Position numbers and translations under genes: made by a program. From JBBRMQ01 sp038230775 (lineage in GTDB: Bacteria; Acidobacteriota; Thermoanaerobaculia; Gp7-AA8), in assembly GCA_038230775.1 (NCBI GenBank), contig JBBRMQ010000064.1:1-18780 (forward strand): a DNA stretch of 18,780 nt. Direction: 5' to 3'. Of the stretch, positions 1 through 7,943 are shown in pieces. The notes beneath the pieces are model-generated. The model was not told the origin of the DNA and did no database searches. It saw only the letters and a program-made list of their open reading frames with translations. How positions within the stretch are numbered: position 1 is the stretch's first letter; every line of letters starts with the position of its first letter.

Positions 1-693
1 ATCGGCTACTTGCCGGAAGAGCGTGGTCTCTATCGGCAGATGAAGGTCGTCGAACTTCTCCTGTTCCTGGCCGAAATCAAGGGTCGTCGTGGCCCCCAAG
101 TCCGCCGCGACATCGATCGCTGGCTCGAGCGCTTTGAGCTCACCGATAAGCGCGATTCGAAAGTCGAAGAGCTGTCCAAGGGCAATCAGCAGAAGATTCA
201 GCTGGTTGGAACCCTTCTCCACGATCCTGAGCTCATCATCCTCGACGAGCCGCAATCGGGACTCGATCCCGTGAACATGGTTCTCGTTCGCAACCTGCTT
301 CGCGACCTGAAAGAAGAGGGGCGAACGATTCTCCTCTCGACGCACATGATGGGCGAAGCGGAGCGGCTGGCTGACGAGATCATCCTCGTTCATCAAGGGA
401 AGGTCGTGCTGGAAGGAACGCTGGAGGAAGTGAAGGCATCGGCCGGCAAGAACACTCTGCACATCGAGTACGACGGCGACGGCGCGTTTCTTCAGACTCT
501 TCCAAACGTGAGACGCGCGAACATCGTGAACAACGGGGCCGAGATCAGCCTCGCCGAAGGAGCCGATCCGCAGAAGATCCTCGAAGCCACGATCGGAAAG
601 CTGCGGGTTCGAAAATTCGAGATCGCGTCACCGTCGCTCGAGGAGATTTTCATCGAGAAGGTGGGAGCGCAAACGCTAGAAGTTGTTCGGTAG
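1..693 (+). CDS. ABC transporter ATP-binding protein, NatA-like (5' truncated)
   Basis: This is the ATPase subunit of an ABC-2 type exporter, and its reading frame is open from the first base. The visible part begins IGYLPEERGLY, a motif typical of NatA-type ATPases just after the Q-loop, so the Walker A region lies upstream of the window. Counting from base 1, the ABC signature LSKGNQQK is at residues 58-65, Walker B LIILDEP at 78-84, the D-loop SGLDP follows, and the H-loop histidine is near 115 (STHMM). The last ~80 residues resemble the C-terminal domain (DUF4162-like) common in this family. It would hydrolyse ATP on the cytoplasmic face and pair with a permease; the natural partner is the gene at 2434, beyond two antisense genes. 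The TAG stop is 3 nt from the stop of the opposing TPR gene, and no terminator hairpin is visible between them. The substrate cannot be told. Confidence 0.9.
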   Translation: MGYLPEERGLYRQMKVVELLLFLAEIKGRRGPQVRRDIDRWLERFELTDKRDSKVEELSKGNQQKIQLVGTLLHDPELIILDEPQSGLDPVNMVLVRNLLRDLKEEGRTILLSTHMMGEAERLADEIILVHQGKVVLEGTLEEVKASAGKNTLHIEYDGDGAFLQTLPNVRRANIVNNGAEISLAEGADPQKILEATIGKLRVRKFEIASPSLEEIFIEKVGAQTLEVVR

Positions 694-696
694 GCG

Positions 697-1854
697 TTAC
701 TCGTCGCCCAGCGGCACGAACCGCAGACTTGAGCGGTGGTCGGTTTCCGCGATGAATGACTTTACGTGACGAACGACTTCGCGCGCACGTGATGGTTTAG
801 GTGAGAGATCCTGGAGATATGCGAGCGCCTCCAACACAATCTTGCCAACATTCGCGTCACGAAGTTCTTGAGTTACGAGTTCAGCCACTTGGCGGGCTTC
901 GTCATCGCGACCCAATGCCAGCAATGCGTCAACTGCATCGAGGCCGACCAAGCCCGCGGCCACCGGCAACTGATGGGCGAGGAATCGTTGGCGAACATTG
1001 GAGAAGATCGAGAAAGCTTTGGCGAAGTCGCCTGCGGCTAGCCTTACCGTGCCGATGCCCCAATCCACGCGGTCCTCTTCGACGGGCATGGCTAGTTCGT
1101 GCCACACCGTGATCGCGTTGTTGAAGGCTTCTTCCGCCTCACCAAGCTTTCCTGCTCGTACAAGCACCTGACCAAGATTGTTGTACACAATACCGAGCGT
1201 GTGGAGATCGTCCATTTGTCGAATGCTTGGGATCAAAGCCTGATAGGTCCTCGCCGCGGCTCCTAGGTCGCCCTTTCGCATGAGCAGCGATGCCTTGACA
1301 GCTTCGCATCGGTTGATTCTTTTGACATCTCCGAAGGATTCGAACATGCGCTCGGCTCGATCGAGCCAAATGATGGCTTCATCGACTTCTCTCATGTAGC
1401 CAAGTGTGCTGGCCCGAAGGTAGTAAAGAATTGCAATGTCATGCTCCGACGTTACCTCGTCGCGTGCAATGTCTTCGGCTGACGTCAAGATACGCAGGGC
1501 TTGTTGATAGTCGCCTAGGTACATCTCCGCATAAACCAGCTCTTTCCAAAGGGTCACGGCGATCTGCGAGGTAGCTACGCGCGGGTAGGGCTCTGCGATC
1601 GGGAAAACCACGGCGGTCGCGTAGCGGAGGAGATCGGCGCACTTGTGCGGTTCGCGTTCCACGACTTTCGCGGCACCCTTCGTCAACTCCTCCACAAACC
1701 CCAGCGTCTTCCACGACTCTGGGATCTCCTCATCCCAAGGCAGCTCTTCCCGCGCCAGCAGCTCCGCCACCAGCGGCTTCGCTGCCTCGCGCTCGGCGGC
1801 GAACTGTCGCATCACCGCGAACAGTCCGTCGCGCGTCGTGATGTCGGCGCTCAC
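697..1854 (-). CDS. Cytoplasmic tetratricopeptide-repeat protein coupled to the sigma factor
   Basis: This is a 385-residue, all-helical protein with TPR-like repeats and no signal peptide or membrane segment. I chose the GTG start at 1854 because it overlaps the sigma-factor stop (GTGA) and follows the purine-rich stretch aaaggaaaagagaa; the frame is open further upstream, but that part reads through the sigma gene. Residues 1-80 are non-repeat. Helical pairs then recur, for example AEMYLGDYQQALRILTSAED, YLRASTLGYMREVDEAIIWL and YNNLGQVLVRAGKLGEAEEA, with the typical small-residue TPR spacing. Overlap with the sigma gene implies translational coupling and a shared role, perhaps as a protein-protein scaffold or modulator of that sigma factor (inference). 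Hand counts of three 60-base lines gave 48, 58 and 65% G+C, so parts are less GC-rich than the + strand genes. Function is otherwise unknown. Confidence 0.8.
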   Translation of the reverse strand: MSADITTRDGLFAVMRQFAAEREAAKPLVAELLAREELPWDEEIPESWKTLGFVEELTKGAAKVVEREPHKCADLLRYATAVVFPIAEPYPRVATSQIAVTLWKELVYAEMYLGDYQQALRILTSAEDIARDEVTSEHDIAILYYLRASTLGYMREVDEAIIWLDRAERMFESFGDVKRINRCEAVKASLLMRKGDLGAAARTYQALIPSIRQMDDLHTLGIVYNNLGQVLVRAGKLGEAEEAFNNAITVWHELAMPVEEDRVDWGIGTVRLAAGDFAKAFSIFSNVRQRFLAHQLPVAAGLVGLDAVDALLALGRDDEARQVAELVTQELRDANVGKIVLEALAYLQDLSPKPSRAREVVRHVKSFIAETDHRSSLRFVPLGDE

Positions 1855-2381
1855 TTCTCTTTTCCTTTCACGCCGCAGCGGTCGCGTGCCTGCTGCAGGC
1901 AGCGCGACACGAGGTTCTGCGCGTACTTTGGCGTCGTCTTGAGCTGTGTAGCGATCTCCGGAATCGTGTAGCCCTCGATGTAGCGGAGGCGCAGCGCCAG
2001 CTGGCAGCGCGCGGTGCAGCACGCGAACATCTCCCGCGCCGCGATCTGGTCGGGCCACATCTCCGGCCGCTGCCGCGGATCGGGAGTGTTTTCGATGTCG
2101 TCCGGCAGGGCAACTTCGCGCGCGATCTTCCGTAGAAATTGCCGGCTGGCGTTGCAGATCGCGCCGACGAGCCACGCGCGAACATCGCGCACATCTTCCG
2201 CTTTCAGAAAATAGGCGAGAAACACTTCATGGGCCAGCGTCTGCGCGTCGCACTCGTTGAGATGGAATCGATCCACGGCCAGCCCGATGAGCAGCGGCAC
2301 GTGCTCGTCGTACACCGCATCGAAGTCGATGCCGCGATCGACGAAGCCGGCAACCGCACTGCGTTCCGCAAGTACGCTCAC
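1851..2381 (-). CDS. ECF-like sigma-70 family RNA polymerase sigma factor
   Basis: This is a 176-residue sigma factor of the small sigma2-sigma4 type. Residues ~23-95 look like region 2 (for example ECDAQTLAHEVFLAYF and VRAWLVGAICNASRQFLRK). Residues ~118-170 form region 4 with its helix-turn-helix (LRLRYIEGYTIPEIATQLKT, then YAQNLVSRCLQQARDR), which would read the -35 element. The region-2 core is somewhat divergent. Region 4 is cysteine-rich (FACCTARC, RCLQQARDRC), which could allow metal or redox sensing, though that is speculative. The start is GTG at 2381 with a weak AGG about 10 nt upstream. It overlaps the downstream TPR gene by 4 nt. No anti-sigma factor gene with a membrane segment lies next to it, so the TPR protein is the only candidate partner. 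The gene is antisense to, and lies between, the ABC ATPase and permease genes. Confidence 0.85.
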   Translation of the reverse strand: MSVLAERSAVAGFVDRGIDFDAVYDEHVPLLIGLAVDRFHLNECDAQTLAHEVFLAYFLKAEDVRDVRAWLVGAICNASRQFLRKIAREVALPDDIENTPDPRQRPEMWPDQIAAREMFACCTARCQLALRLRYIEGYTIPEIATQLKTTPKYAQNLVSRCLQQARDRCGVKGKEK

Positions 2382-2405
2382 GTTTCAGCCTGATTGGATA
2401 CCGAA

Positions 2406-2433
2406 ACTCTAACACGCGTTAAGATCGGATCAA
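2406..2433 (-). promoter_or_regulatory. Candidate promoter of the sigma-TPR genes
   Basis: On the - strand, TTGATC (2433-2428) and TAGAGT (2411-2406) are 16 nt apart, each matching 4 of 6 positions of the sigma-70 -35 and -10 consensus. This leaves a leader of about 18 nt before the GTG at 2381. The -35 hexamer directly abuts the permease ATG at 2434. The call is by eye only. Confidence 0.3.
2420..2425 (+). promoter_or_regulatory. Candidate -10 element of the ABC permease gene
   Basis: TAAGAT ends 8 nt before the permease ATG, and no Shine-Dalgarno sequence is present. If used, it would give a leaderless or nearly leaderless transcript. The only upstream -35-like hexamer is TTGGAT (2394-2399), at a long 20-nt spacing, so the call is weak. 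It would overlap the oppositely oriented sigma promoter. Confidence 0.2.
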
Positions 2434-3744
2434 ATGAACAAGATTCTGGCGGTTCTCAAGCGCGAATACCTCGCCACGGTGCGGAAGAAGATGTTCATCT
2501 TCATGACCCTCTTCTTTCCCGTCCTGATGTCCGGACTGCTGGTCCTCCCCGGCCTGATGATGGCCAAAGGCCTCGGCGAGAAACGGGTGGTCGTCGTGGA
2601 CGGCACAGGCACGTTGAACGACGCGTTCACCAGCATCGCGCCCGTGACGAGCAAGGGCATGAGCCGCAGCAACCAGAACGCCCTCAACTCGAAACTGCAC
2701 ACGGAATATGTGAATGCGAGTGGCAAGGACGTCGCCGCGGTCGCGAAACCGTACCTGGCGCGCATCAGCACCGACGCCCGCTCGTCGGAAAAACTCGACG
2801 GCGTGCTGCTCATCCCGGCGAACGCGTTTGACAGTGCCGAAGCGAAGATGACGTACTACAGCCGGTCGTCGACGGACATGATCACGCAGGCCCGCCTCGA
2901 CCGGTCGGCCAACCGCGCGATCCAGCGCCACCGCTTCAGCGCGCGCGGCATCGACCAGACAGCGGTCGATGCATTGACGCGCGACGTTCCCGTCGACGCC
3001 GTGCAGCTCTCGAAATCGGGCGAACAGAAGAAGGGCGGCGAGGCCAACTTCATCATCGGCTTCGTCTTCGCTGCCCTGCTGATCATGCCGTCATTCGTCT
3101 ACGGCATGGAAACCATGCGCGGAATCATCCAGGAGAAGACCGATCGCGTCATCGAGGTGCTGATTTCCTCGATGACACCCGCGCAACTGCTCATCGGAAA
3201 AATCAGCGGGATCGCGCTCGTTGGCCTGACGCAGGTCACCGTGTGGCTCATCATCGCCTCCGCCGCCGCAACGTTCGGCGCCGCCAGCGCGGCGATGGCC
3301 GGCATCAATGTGATGCAGTGGATCCATCCGGCGACGTTCGTCTACTTCATCATCTTCTTCCTGCTGGCCTACTTCACCTACGTCTGCATCTACGCGATCG
3401 CCGGCGCGGTCTGCAACACCGACAAGGAAGCGCAGCAGATGATCGCGCCGATCTCGATGATCATGATGCTGCCGTGGTTCCTCATGGTGGGCATCATCAC
3501 CAATCCCGACTCGCAGCTCGCCGTCGGACTCTCCCTTGCGCCCGTCTTCGGTCCCATCACGATGTTCGTCCGCACGCTCGTCTCGGAGCCGCCGATGTCG
3601 CACGTTGTGATGTCGATCGCGGTCTCGATGGCGACGATCGCGTTGTTCTACTGGGCGACGGCGAAGATCTTCCGCGTGGGCATCCTCTCGTACGGCAAGC
3701 GGCCGACGATTCCCGAGCTCTGGCGGTGGGTGAAAGTGGCTTAG
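2434..3744 (+). CDS. ABC-2 type exporter permease, NatB-like
   Basis: This 436-residue membrane subunit is of the ABC-2 permease (NatB/COG1668-like) type. One N-terminal membrane segment (~20-44, MFIFMTLFFPVLMSGLL) follows the typical start MNKILAVLKREYLATVRKK. A large extracytoplasmic domain spans ~45-205, and about six further hydrophobic segments span ~205-415. The conserved stretch after the second segment, ETMRGIIQEKTDRVIEVLIS, is the family hallmark and is thought to contact the ATPase. It should form the membrane channel for the ATPase encoded at the window's left edge. Those two genes are usually adjacent, but here a - strand sigma-TPR pair lies between them. The ATG at 2434 lies 52 nt from the divergent sigma start, with no clear RBS. 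The substrate is unknown; related systems have been linked to sodium or drug export. Confidence 0.9.
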   Translation: MNKILAVLKREYLATVRKKMFIFMTLFFPVLMSGLLVLPGLMMAKGLGEKRVVVVDGTGTLNDAFTSIAPVTSKGMSRSNQNALNSKLHTEYVNASGKDVAAVAKPYLARISTDARSSEKLDGVLLIPANAFDSAEAKMTYYSRSSTDMITQARLDRSANRAIQRHRFSARGIDQTAVDALTRDVPVDAVQLSKSGEQKKGGEANFIIGFVFAALLIMPSFVYGMETMRGIIQEKTDRVIEVLISSMTPAQLLIGKISGIALVGLTQVTVWLIIASAAATFGAASAAMAGINVMQWIHPATFVYFIIFFLLAYFTYVCIYAIAGAVCNTDKEAQQMIAPISMIMMLPWFLMVGIITNPDSQLAVGLSLAPVFGPITMFVRTLVSEPPMSHVVMSIAVSMATIALFYWATAKIFRVGILSYGKRPTIPELWRWVKVA

Positions 3745-3763
3745 GAAAGCTCTTCACAAGTAG

Positions 3764-3780
3764 GGGCGGGCCGCGTTGCG
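3764..3780 (+). repeat. Dispersed 17-nt repeat, copy 1
   Basis: The 17 bases gggcgggccgcgttgcg recur exactly at 17415-17431, and both copies are preceded by a 'tag' plus G-run. Both lie in gaps just downstream of genes and close to large hairpin repeats, so they look like one module of the same intergenic repeat family. Confidence 0.6.
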
Positions 3781-3790
3781 GCGGCGTGGT

Positions 3791-3893
3791 GTCATCCCGA
3801 GCGTAGCGAGGGAGCGGTGTGGGTAGGGCGGGTCGATGCAACGTCCTGCGCACCGCCCTACCCACACCGTTCCCTCGCTACGCTCGGGATGAC
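3791..3893 (+). repeat. Long inverted repeat with 41-bp arms
   Basis: The left arm 3791-3831 and right arm 3853-3893 are reverse complements with one mismatch, around a 21-nt loop. The arms begin gtcatcccgagcgtagcgag and end in gtgtgggtagggcgg. As RNA this would be a very stable hairpin 3' of the permease gene. It has no T-run, so it is not a classic intrinsic terminator, although it may protect or end the transcript. The 'gtcatcccgagcg...' head is a common intergenic repeat motif in GC-rich genomes (from memory). Confidence 0.85.
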
Positions 3894-3934
3894 ATGTGTG
3901 CCTGCCGCGGCTCCGCTGCCGCAACCCGAAGGCT

Positions 3935-3983
3935 GGGGGACATATCGGATGCCACGAACTTCTGACTCAGGACACTGTCCCCC
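3935..3983 (+). repeat. Short inverted repeat gggggaca...tgtccccc
   Basis: The 8-bp arms at 3935-3942 and 3976-3983 are perfect. The right arm also sits in a small palindrome, ggacactgtcc (3970-3980). Motifs of the form GGGGACA/TGTCCCC are common in REP-type elements served by IS200-like (RAYT) transposases, but no transposase is in this window. It could equally be an operator for the ligase operon that follows. Confidence 0.4.
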
Positions 3984-4023
3984 CGTTTGATACGATGACG
4001 CCTTCCAGGATTCGGGGGGCTTC

Positions 4024-5820
4024 ATGGAGATCCGAACTCTCAACGATATTTTTGCCCTGACCGGCACGATCGAGCGGCCGGCTGCCTGCCGTTTCAAACG
4101 CGATGGCCGCTGGGTCGACACCTCCGTGGCCCAGTTCCGGGACACCGTCCGCGATTTTTCGACGGGCCTGCGCGTGTTAGGCGTGAAGCCTGGCGACCGC
4201 GTGGCGATCCTGGCCGAGAACCGGCCGGAGTGGGCGATGGGCGACTTCGCCATCCTTTGCGCCGCCGCCGTCACCGTCCCGATCTACCCCACGCTCCTCG
4301 GCTGGCAGATCGAGTACATCCTGAACGACTCCGGTGCGGTCGCCGTCATCTGCTCCACGGACGAGCAGTTGCAGAAGGCGATGGATGTGAAGTCGCACTG
4401 CCCGTCCATCCACAACATCATCGTGTGCGATCCGCCGAAGTCGCTTCCGGCCGGCGTGCTGACGTTCGAGCAGGTCGTCGAGAGCGGACGCAGCAACCGC
4501 GATGACGGACGCTTCGACGAGCTGCGCCAGCGCCCGCGCGCCGACGACCTCGCGACGCTCGTCTACACCTCGGGCACCACCGGCAACCCGAAGGGTGCGA
4601 TGCTCACGCACGGCAATATCACGAGCAACGCCACCGCCTCGATGTCCGTGCTGCCACTCCAGAGCGGCTGGACCGCGATCTCGATCCTGCCGCTGTCGCA
4701 CATCCTGGAGCGCACCGCGGACTACTGCTACTTCATCAAGGGAGTCGTCATCGCGTACGCCGAGAGCGTGACGAAGGTCAGCGAGAACCTGCAGGAGATC
4801 AAGCCCGACGTCTTCGCCGCCGTGCCGCGCCTGTTCGAGAAAATGCGCGAGAGGATCATGAACACCGTCGCCACCGGCTCGAAGGGAAAGCAGAAGATCT
4901 TCTCGTGGGCCCTGGGGGTCGCGCAGGAACGTCTGCCGTATCGCGTCGAACACAAGCCGATGCCGGCCGGACTCAAGATCAAGTCGGCCATCGCGGACAA
5001 ACTCGTCTTCAAGAAAATCCTCGACCGTCTCGGCGGCAACGTGAAGTATGTCCTCTCGGGCGGCGCGCCGCTGTCGGCGGAGCTGGCTGCGTTCTTCATC
5101 GGCGCCGGGCTCGAGATTCTGGAAGGATACGGACTGACGGAGACGTCGCCCGTGCTCTCAATCAATGCACCCGACAAGCGGAAGATCGGCACCGTCGGTC
5201 CGATTCTGCCCGGCGTGCAGGTAAAGATCGCCGCCGACGGCGAGATCCTCGCACGCGGCCCGAACATCATGAAGGGCTACTGGAACAATCCCGAGTCGAC
5301 GGCGCAGGCGATCGATGCCGACGGATGGTTCCACACCGGCGACATCGGCGAGATCGACTCCGAAGGCTTCCTCAAGATCACCGATCGCAAAAAGGACATC
5401 ATCATCAACGCGTACGGCAAGAACATCGCGCCACAGCCGCTGGAGGCGCTCCTCAAGAGCTCACCGTATGTCGGGACGCCGGTGCTGATCGGCGATCGCC
5501 GCAAGTATCTCGCCGCGCTCATCGTCCCGAATTTCGAGAAGCTGGAACGCGACGCGACGGCGATGGGCGTGCGCTTCTCAACGAAGGAAGAGCTGGTCGG
5601 AGACCTTCAGGTGAAGGGGCTGTTCCAGAAAGAGATCGACCGGTTCAACCAGAACCTCGACCGCCAGGAGAAGATCCGCCGCTTCGCCTTGCTGCCGCGC
5701 GACTTCACCATCGACGCGGACGAGATCACGCCGTCGCTCAAGGTGAAACGAAAGGTGATCGATAAGAAATACAAGGCCGTCATCGACGAGCTGTACGTCG
5801 AAGATGGCGCCAGCGAATGA
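4024..5820 (+). CDS. Long-chain acyl-CoA ligase (AMP-forming, FadD15-like)
   Basis: This 598-residue ANL-superfamily ligase activates a fatty acid with ATP and then transfers the acyl group to CoA. The phosphate-binding loop is YTSGTTGNPKG at 181-191. The adenylate motif GYGLTETSP starts at 368. HTGD, with its ribose-binding Asp, is at 437-440, and the hinge TDRKKD is at 453-458. The C-terminal catalytic lysine is most likely K573 in TPSLKVKR. The length and the RKKDIIINAYGKNIAP stretch match the long-chain (COG1022) branch rather than acetyl-CoA synthetases. No membrane segment is seen. The ATG follows the G-rich aggattcggggggcttc, with a possible -10 TACGAT at 3991-3996. The stop overlaps the next start (ATGA), so it is translationally coupled to the beta-oxidation enzyme. 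Exact chain-length preference cannot be read from the sequence. Confidence 0.95.
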   Translation: MEIRTLNDIFALTGTIERPAACRFKRDGRWVDTSVAQFRDTVRDFSTGLRVLGVKPGDRVAILAENRPEWAMGDFAILCAAAVTVPIYPTLLGWQIEYILNDSGAVAVICSTDEQLQKAMDVKSHCPSIHNIIVCDPPKSLPAGVLTFEQVVESGRSNRDDGRFDELRQRPRADDLATLVYTSGTTGNPKGAMLTHGNITSNATASMSVLPLQSGWTAISILPLSHILERTADYCYFIKGVVIAYAESVTKVSENLQEIKPDVFAAVPRLFEKMRERIMNTVATGSKGKQKIFSWALGVAQERLPYRVEHKPMPAGLKIKSAIADKLVFKKILDRLGGNVKYVLSGGAPLSAELAAFFIGAGLEILEGYGLTETSPVLSINAPDKRKIGTVGPILPGVQVKIAADGEILARGPNIMKGYWNNPESTAQAIDADGWFHTGDIGEIDSEGFLKITDRKKDIIINAYGKNIAPQPLEALLKSSPYVGTPVLIGDRRKYLAALIVPNFEKLERDATAMGVRFSTKEELVGDLQVKGLFQKEIDRFNQNLDRQEKIRRFALLPRDFTIDADEITPSLKVKRKVIDKKYKAVIDELYVEDGASE

Positions 5821-7943
5821 CCGCCACCGCCGAAGCACCGCCGCAGACGCGCAACGCCTTCCGCATCGAGCGCCAGGGAGACCTGGCCATCATCTGGTTC
5901 GACCTTCCCGGTGAGAAAGTGAACAAGTTCTCGACGTGGGTGATCCAGGAGTTCGCGGCCATCGTCGACGAGATGGAGCGATCGAGGGACATCAACCGAA
6001 TCATCCTCGCGTCCGGCAAGCCGTCGATTTTCATCGCCGGCGCTGACGTCAGCGAGTTCACCAAGGTCACCACGCCGGAGCAGGCGAAGGAGTACACGCG
6101 CTTCGGCCAGCAGCTCTTTCACCGATTCTCGAAGTTGCGGCAAATCAAGGTCGCAGCGATCAACGGCGCATGCCTCGGCGGCGGATGCGAGATCGCGATC
6201 AGCTGCGACTATCGCGTCATGTCCGACAGCCCCAGGGCCGTGATCGGGCTCCCGGAAACGAAGCTCGGGATTTATCCGGCGTGGGGCGGCACGACGAAGC
6301 TGCCGCGGCTGATCGGGCTTCCCGCTGCTCTCGACATCATCCTCAACGGCAAGACGCTCGATGGCCGCAGAGCGAAGAAGATCGGCCTCGTCGACGACGT
6401 CGTGCCGCAGGCCATCCTCATGGACGTCGCGAAGCGATACACGCAGAAATCGCGGCCGAAGAGCGATCGCACGAAGATCTACATCGAGGGAAACCCGCTG
6501 GCCCGACGCGTGATCTTCGGCAAGGCGCGAAAAGCAGTGCTCGCACAGACTCATGGTCACTATCCAGCACCGCTGAAGGCGATCGATGTGATGGAGCACG
6601 GATTCGCGCACGGCATCGAAGCCGGACTGCAGCGCGAAGTCGCCGATGTCGCCTCGCTGATTCAGGGTGACGTCGCGCAGAACCTCGTCCGCCTTTTCTT
6701 TCTGATGGAGGACTCAAAGAAAGATCGCGTCGCCGCGAAGCCGAAGGATGTCCAGACGGTAGGCGTGTTAGGCGCGGGTGTGATGGGTGGTGGCATCGCG
6801 CAGATCGTGGCCGACAAGACGGAAGCCGATGTCCGCATGCGCGACATCAACTGGAAGGCGCTCGCCGGCGGCATGAAGGCTGCCGCGCGCGTGTGGCGCA
6901 AGAAAGTGGAACGCCGTCGCATGACGCGCGGCGAGATGCAGCGCAAGCTCGCACGCATCACGACCACCACCGACTGGAGCGGTTTCCAGCATGCCGACGT
7001 CGTGATCGAGGCCGTGGTCGAGAACCTCGACGTGAAGCGCCAGGTGCTCGCGGACTTCGAAGGCGTCGAGAAGCCCACCGCGATCTTCGCGTCGAACACA
7101 TCGACGCTTCCGATCACCGAGATCGCGGCCAACGCGAAGCATCCCGACCGCGTCGTCGGTATGCACTTCTTCAATCCCGTCGACCGCATGCCGCTGGTGG
7201 AAGTCATTCGCGGAGCGAAGACCTCGGACGAGACCGTGGTTACCATCGCCAATCTCTCGCGCAAGCTCGGCAAGACCGTCGTCATCTGCAACGACGGCCC
7301 CGGGTTCGTCGTCAACCGCATCCTTGGTCCCTACATGAACGAGTCGGGATTCCTGCTCGAAGAGGGCAACACGATCGAATCGATCGACAAGGCGATGATC
7401 GACTTCGGCATGCCGATGGGACCGATGGCGCTGCTGGACGAAGTCGGCATCGACGTCGCCGCGAAAGTGGCCGGCATCCTCCGCGGGCATTTCGGCGATC
7501 GTATCCAGCCGTCGCGTACCGTCGATGTGCTCTACGCCGATCACAGGCTCGGCAAGAAAGGCGGCAAGGGCCTCTATCGCTACAAGGACGGCAAGCGTCA
7601 GGGTCCGGATGCCGACGTGTACAAGCGGTTAGGCGTGGCGTCGCCGCATGCCGTCGATGCCAAGACCGCCGTCGAGCGAATGATCTATGCGATGGTGAAT
7701 GAGGCCGCCGTGATCCTCGAAGAGAAGATCGTCGGCACACCCGCGGAGCTCGATCTGGCAATGATCATGGGCACCGGCTTCCCGCCGTTCCGCGGCGGCT
7801 TACTGCGTTACGCCGACTCGATCGGCATCGCGAAGATCGTCGCCTGTCTGGAGGAGTTCGCGAAACAGTACGGGCCACGCTTCAAGCCGACCGAGGCGCT
7901 GAGGCGGATCGCGGCGCGCGGCGCGAAGTTCTACGACGCGTGA
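5817..7943 (+). CDS. fadJ: Multifunctional beta-oxidation enzyme: enoyl-CoA hydratase / 3-hydroxyacyl-CoA dehydrogenase
   Basis: This 708-residue fusion is close to the length of E. coli FadJ (~714). Residues ~15-200 are a crotonase-fold hydratase with the oxyanion-hole region IAGADVSEF (73-81), the glycine-rich INGACLGGGCE (115-125) and both catalytic glutamates, E125 and E147 (LPETKLG). Residues ~313-500 are the NAD-binding domain with GAGVMGGG at 319-326. H450 (MHFFNP) and E462 are the dehydrogenase dyad, and N500 lies in FVVNR. The C-terminal helical dehydrogenase domain occupies ~500-700. It converts enoyl-CoA to 3-ketoacyl-CoA in the cytoplasm. Its usual thiolase partner (FadI/FadA) and an acyl-CoA dehydrogenase are not in the window. 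It overlaps the ligase by 4 nt upstream and the membrane glycosyltransferase by 4 nt downstream, so the three are very likely one transcript. All key residues are intact. Confidence 0.95.
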   Translation: MTATAEAPPQTRNAFRIERQGDLAIIWFDLPGEKVNKFSTWVIQEFAAIVDEMERSRDINRIILASGKPSIFIAGADVSEFTKVTTPEQAKEYTRFGQQLFHRFSKLRQIKVAAINGACLGGGCEIAISCDYRVMSDSPRAVIGLPETKLGIYPAWGGTTKLPRLIGLPAALDIILNGKTLDGRRAKKIGLVDDVVPQAILMDVAKRYTQKSRPKSDRTKIYIEGNPLARRVIFGKARKAVLAQTHGHYPAPLKAIDVMEHGFAHGIEAGLQREVADVASLIQGDVAQNLVRLFFLMEDSKKDRVAAKPKDVQTVGVLGAGVMGGGIAQIVADKTEADVRMRDINWKALAGGMKAAARVWRKKVERRRMTRGEMQRKLARITTTTDWSGFQHADVVIEAVVENLDVKRQVLADFEGVEKPTAIFASNTSTLPITEIAANAKHPDRVVGMHFFNPVDRMPLVEVIRGAKTSDETVVTIANLSRKLGKTVVICNDGPGFVVNRILGPYMNESGFLLEEGNTIESIDKAMIDFGMPMGPMALLDEVGIDVAAKVAGILRGHFGDRIQPSRTVDVLYADHRLGKKGGKGLYRYKDGKRQGPDADVYKRLGVASPHAVDAKTAVERMIYAMVNEAAVILEEKIVGTPAELDLAMIMGTGFPPFRGGLLRYADSIGIAKIVACLEEFAKQYGPRFKPTEALRRIAARGAKFYDA

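Noticed and set aside
697..2175. A longer 492-residue version of the TPR protein starting at 2175
   Set aside because: The extra 107 residues overlap the sigma factor in another frame and are arginine- and alanine-rich shadow sequence. The GTG at 1854 overlapping the sigma stop is a better start.
3791..3893. Intrinsic transcription terminator
   Set aside because: The stem is far too long and no T-run follows it on either strand. It may end transcripts by another route but is better called a repeat.
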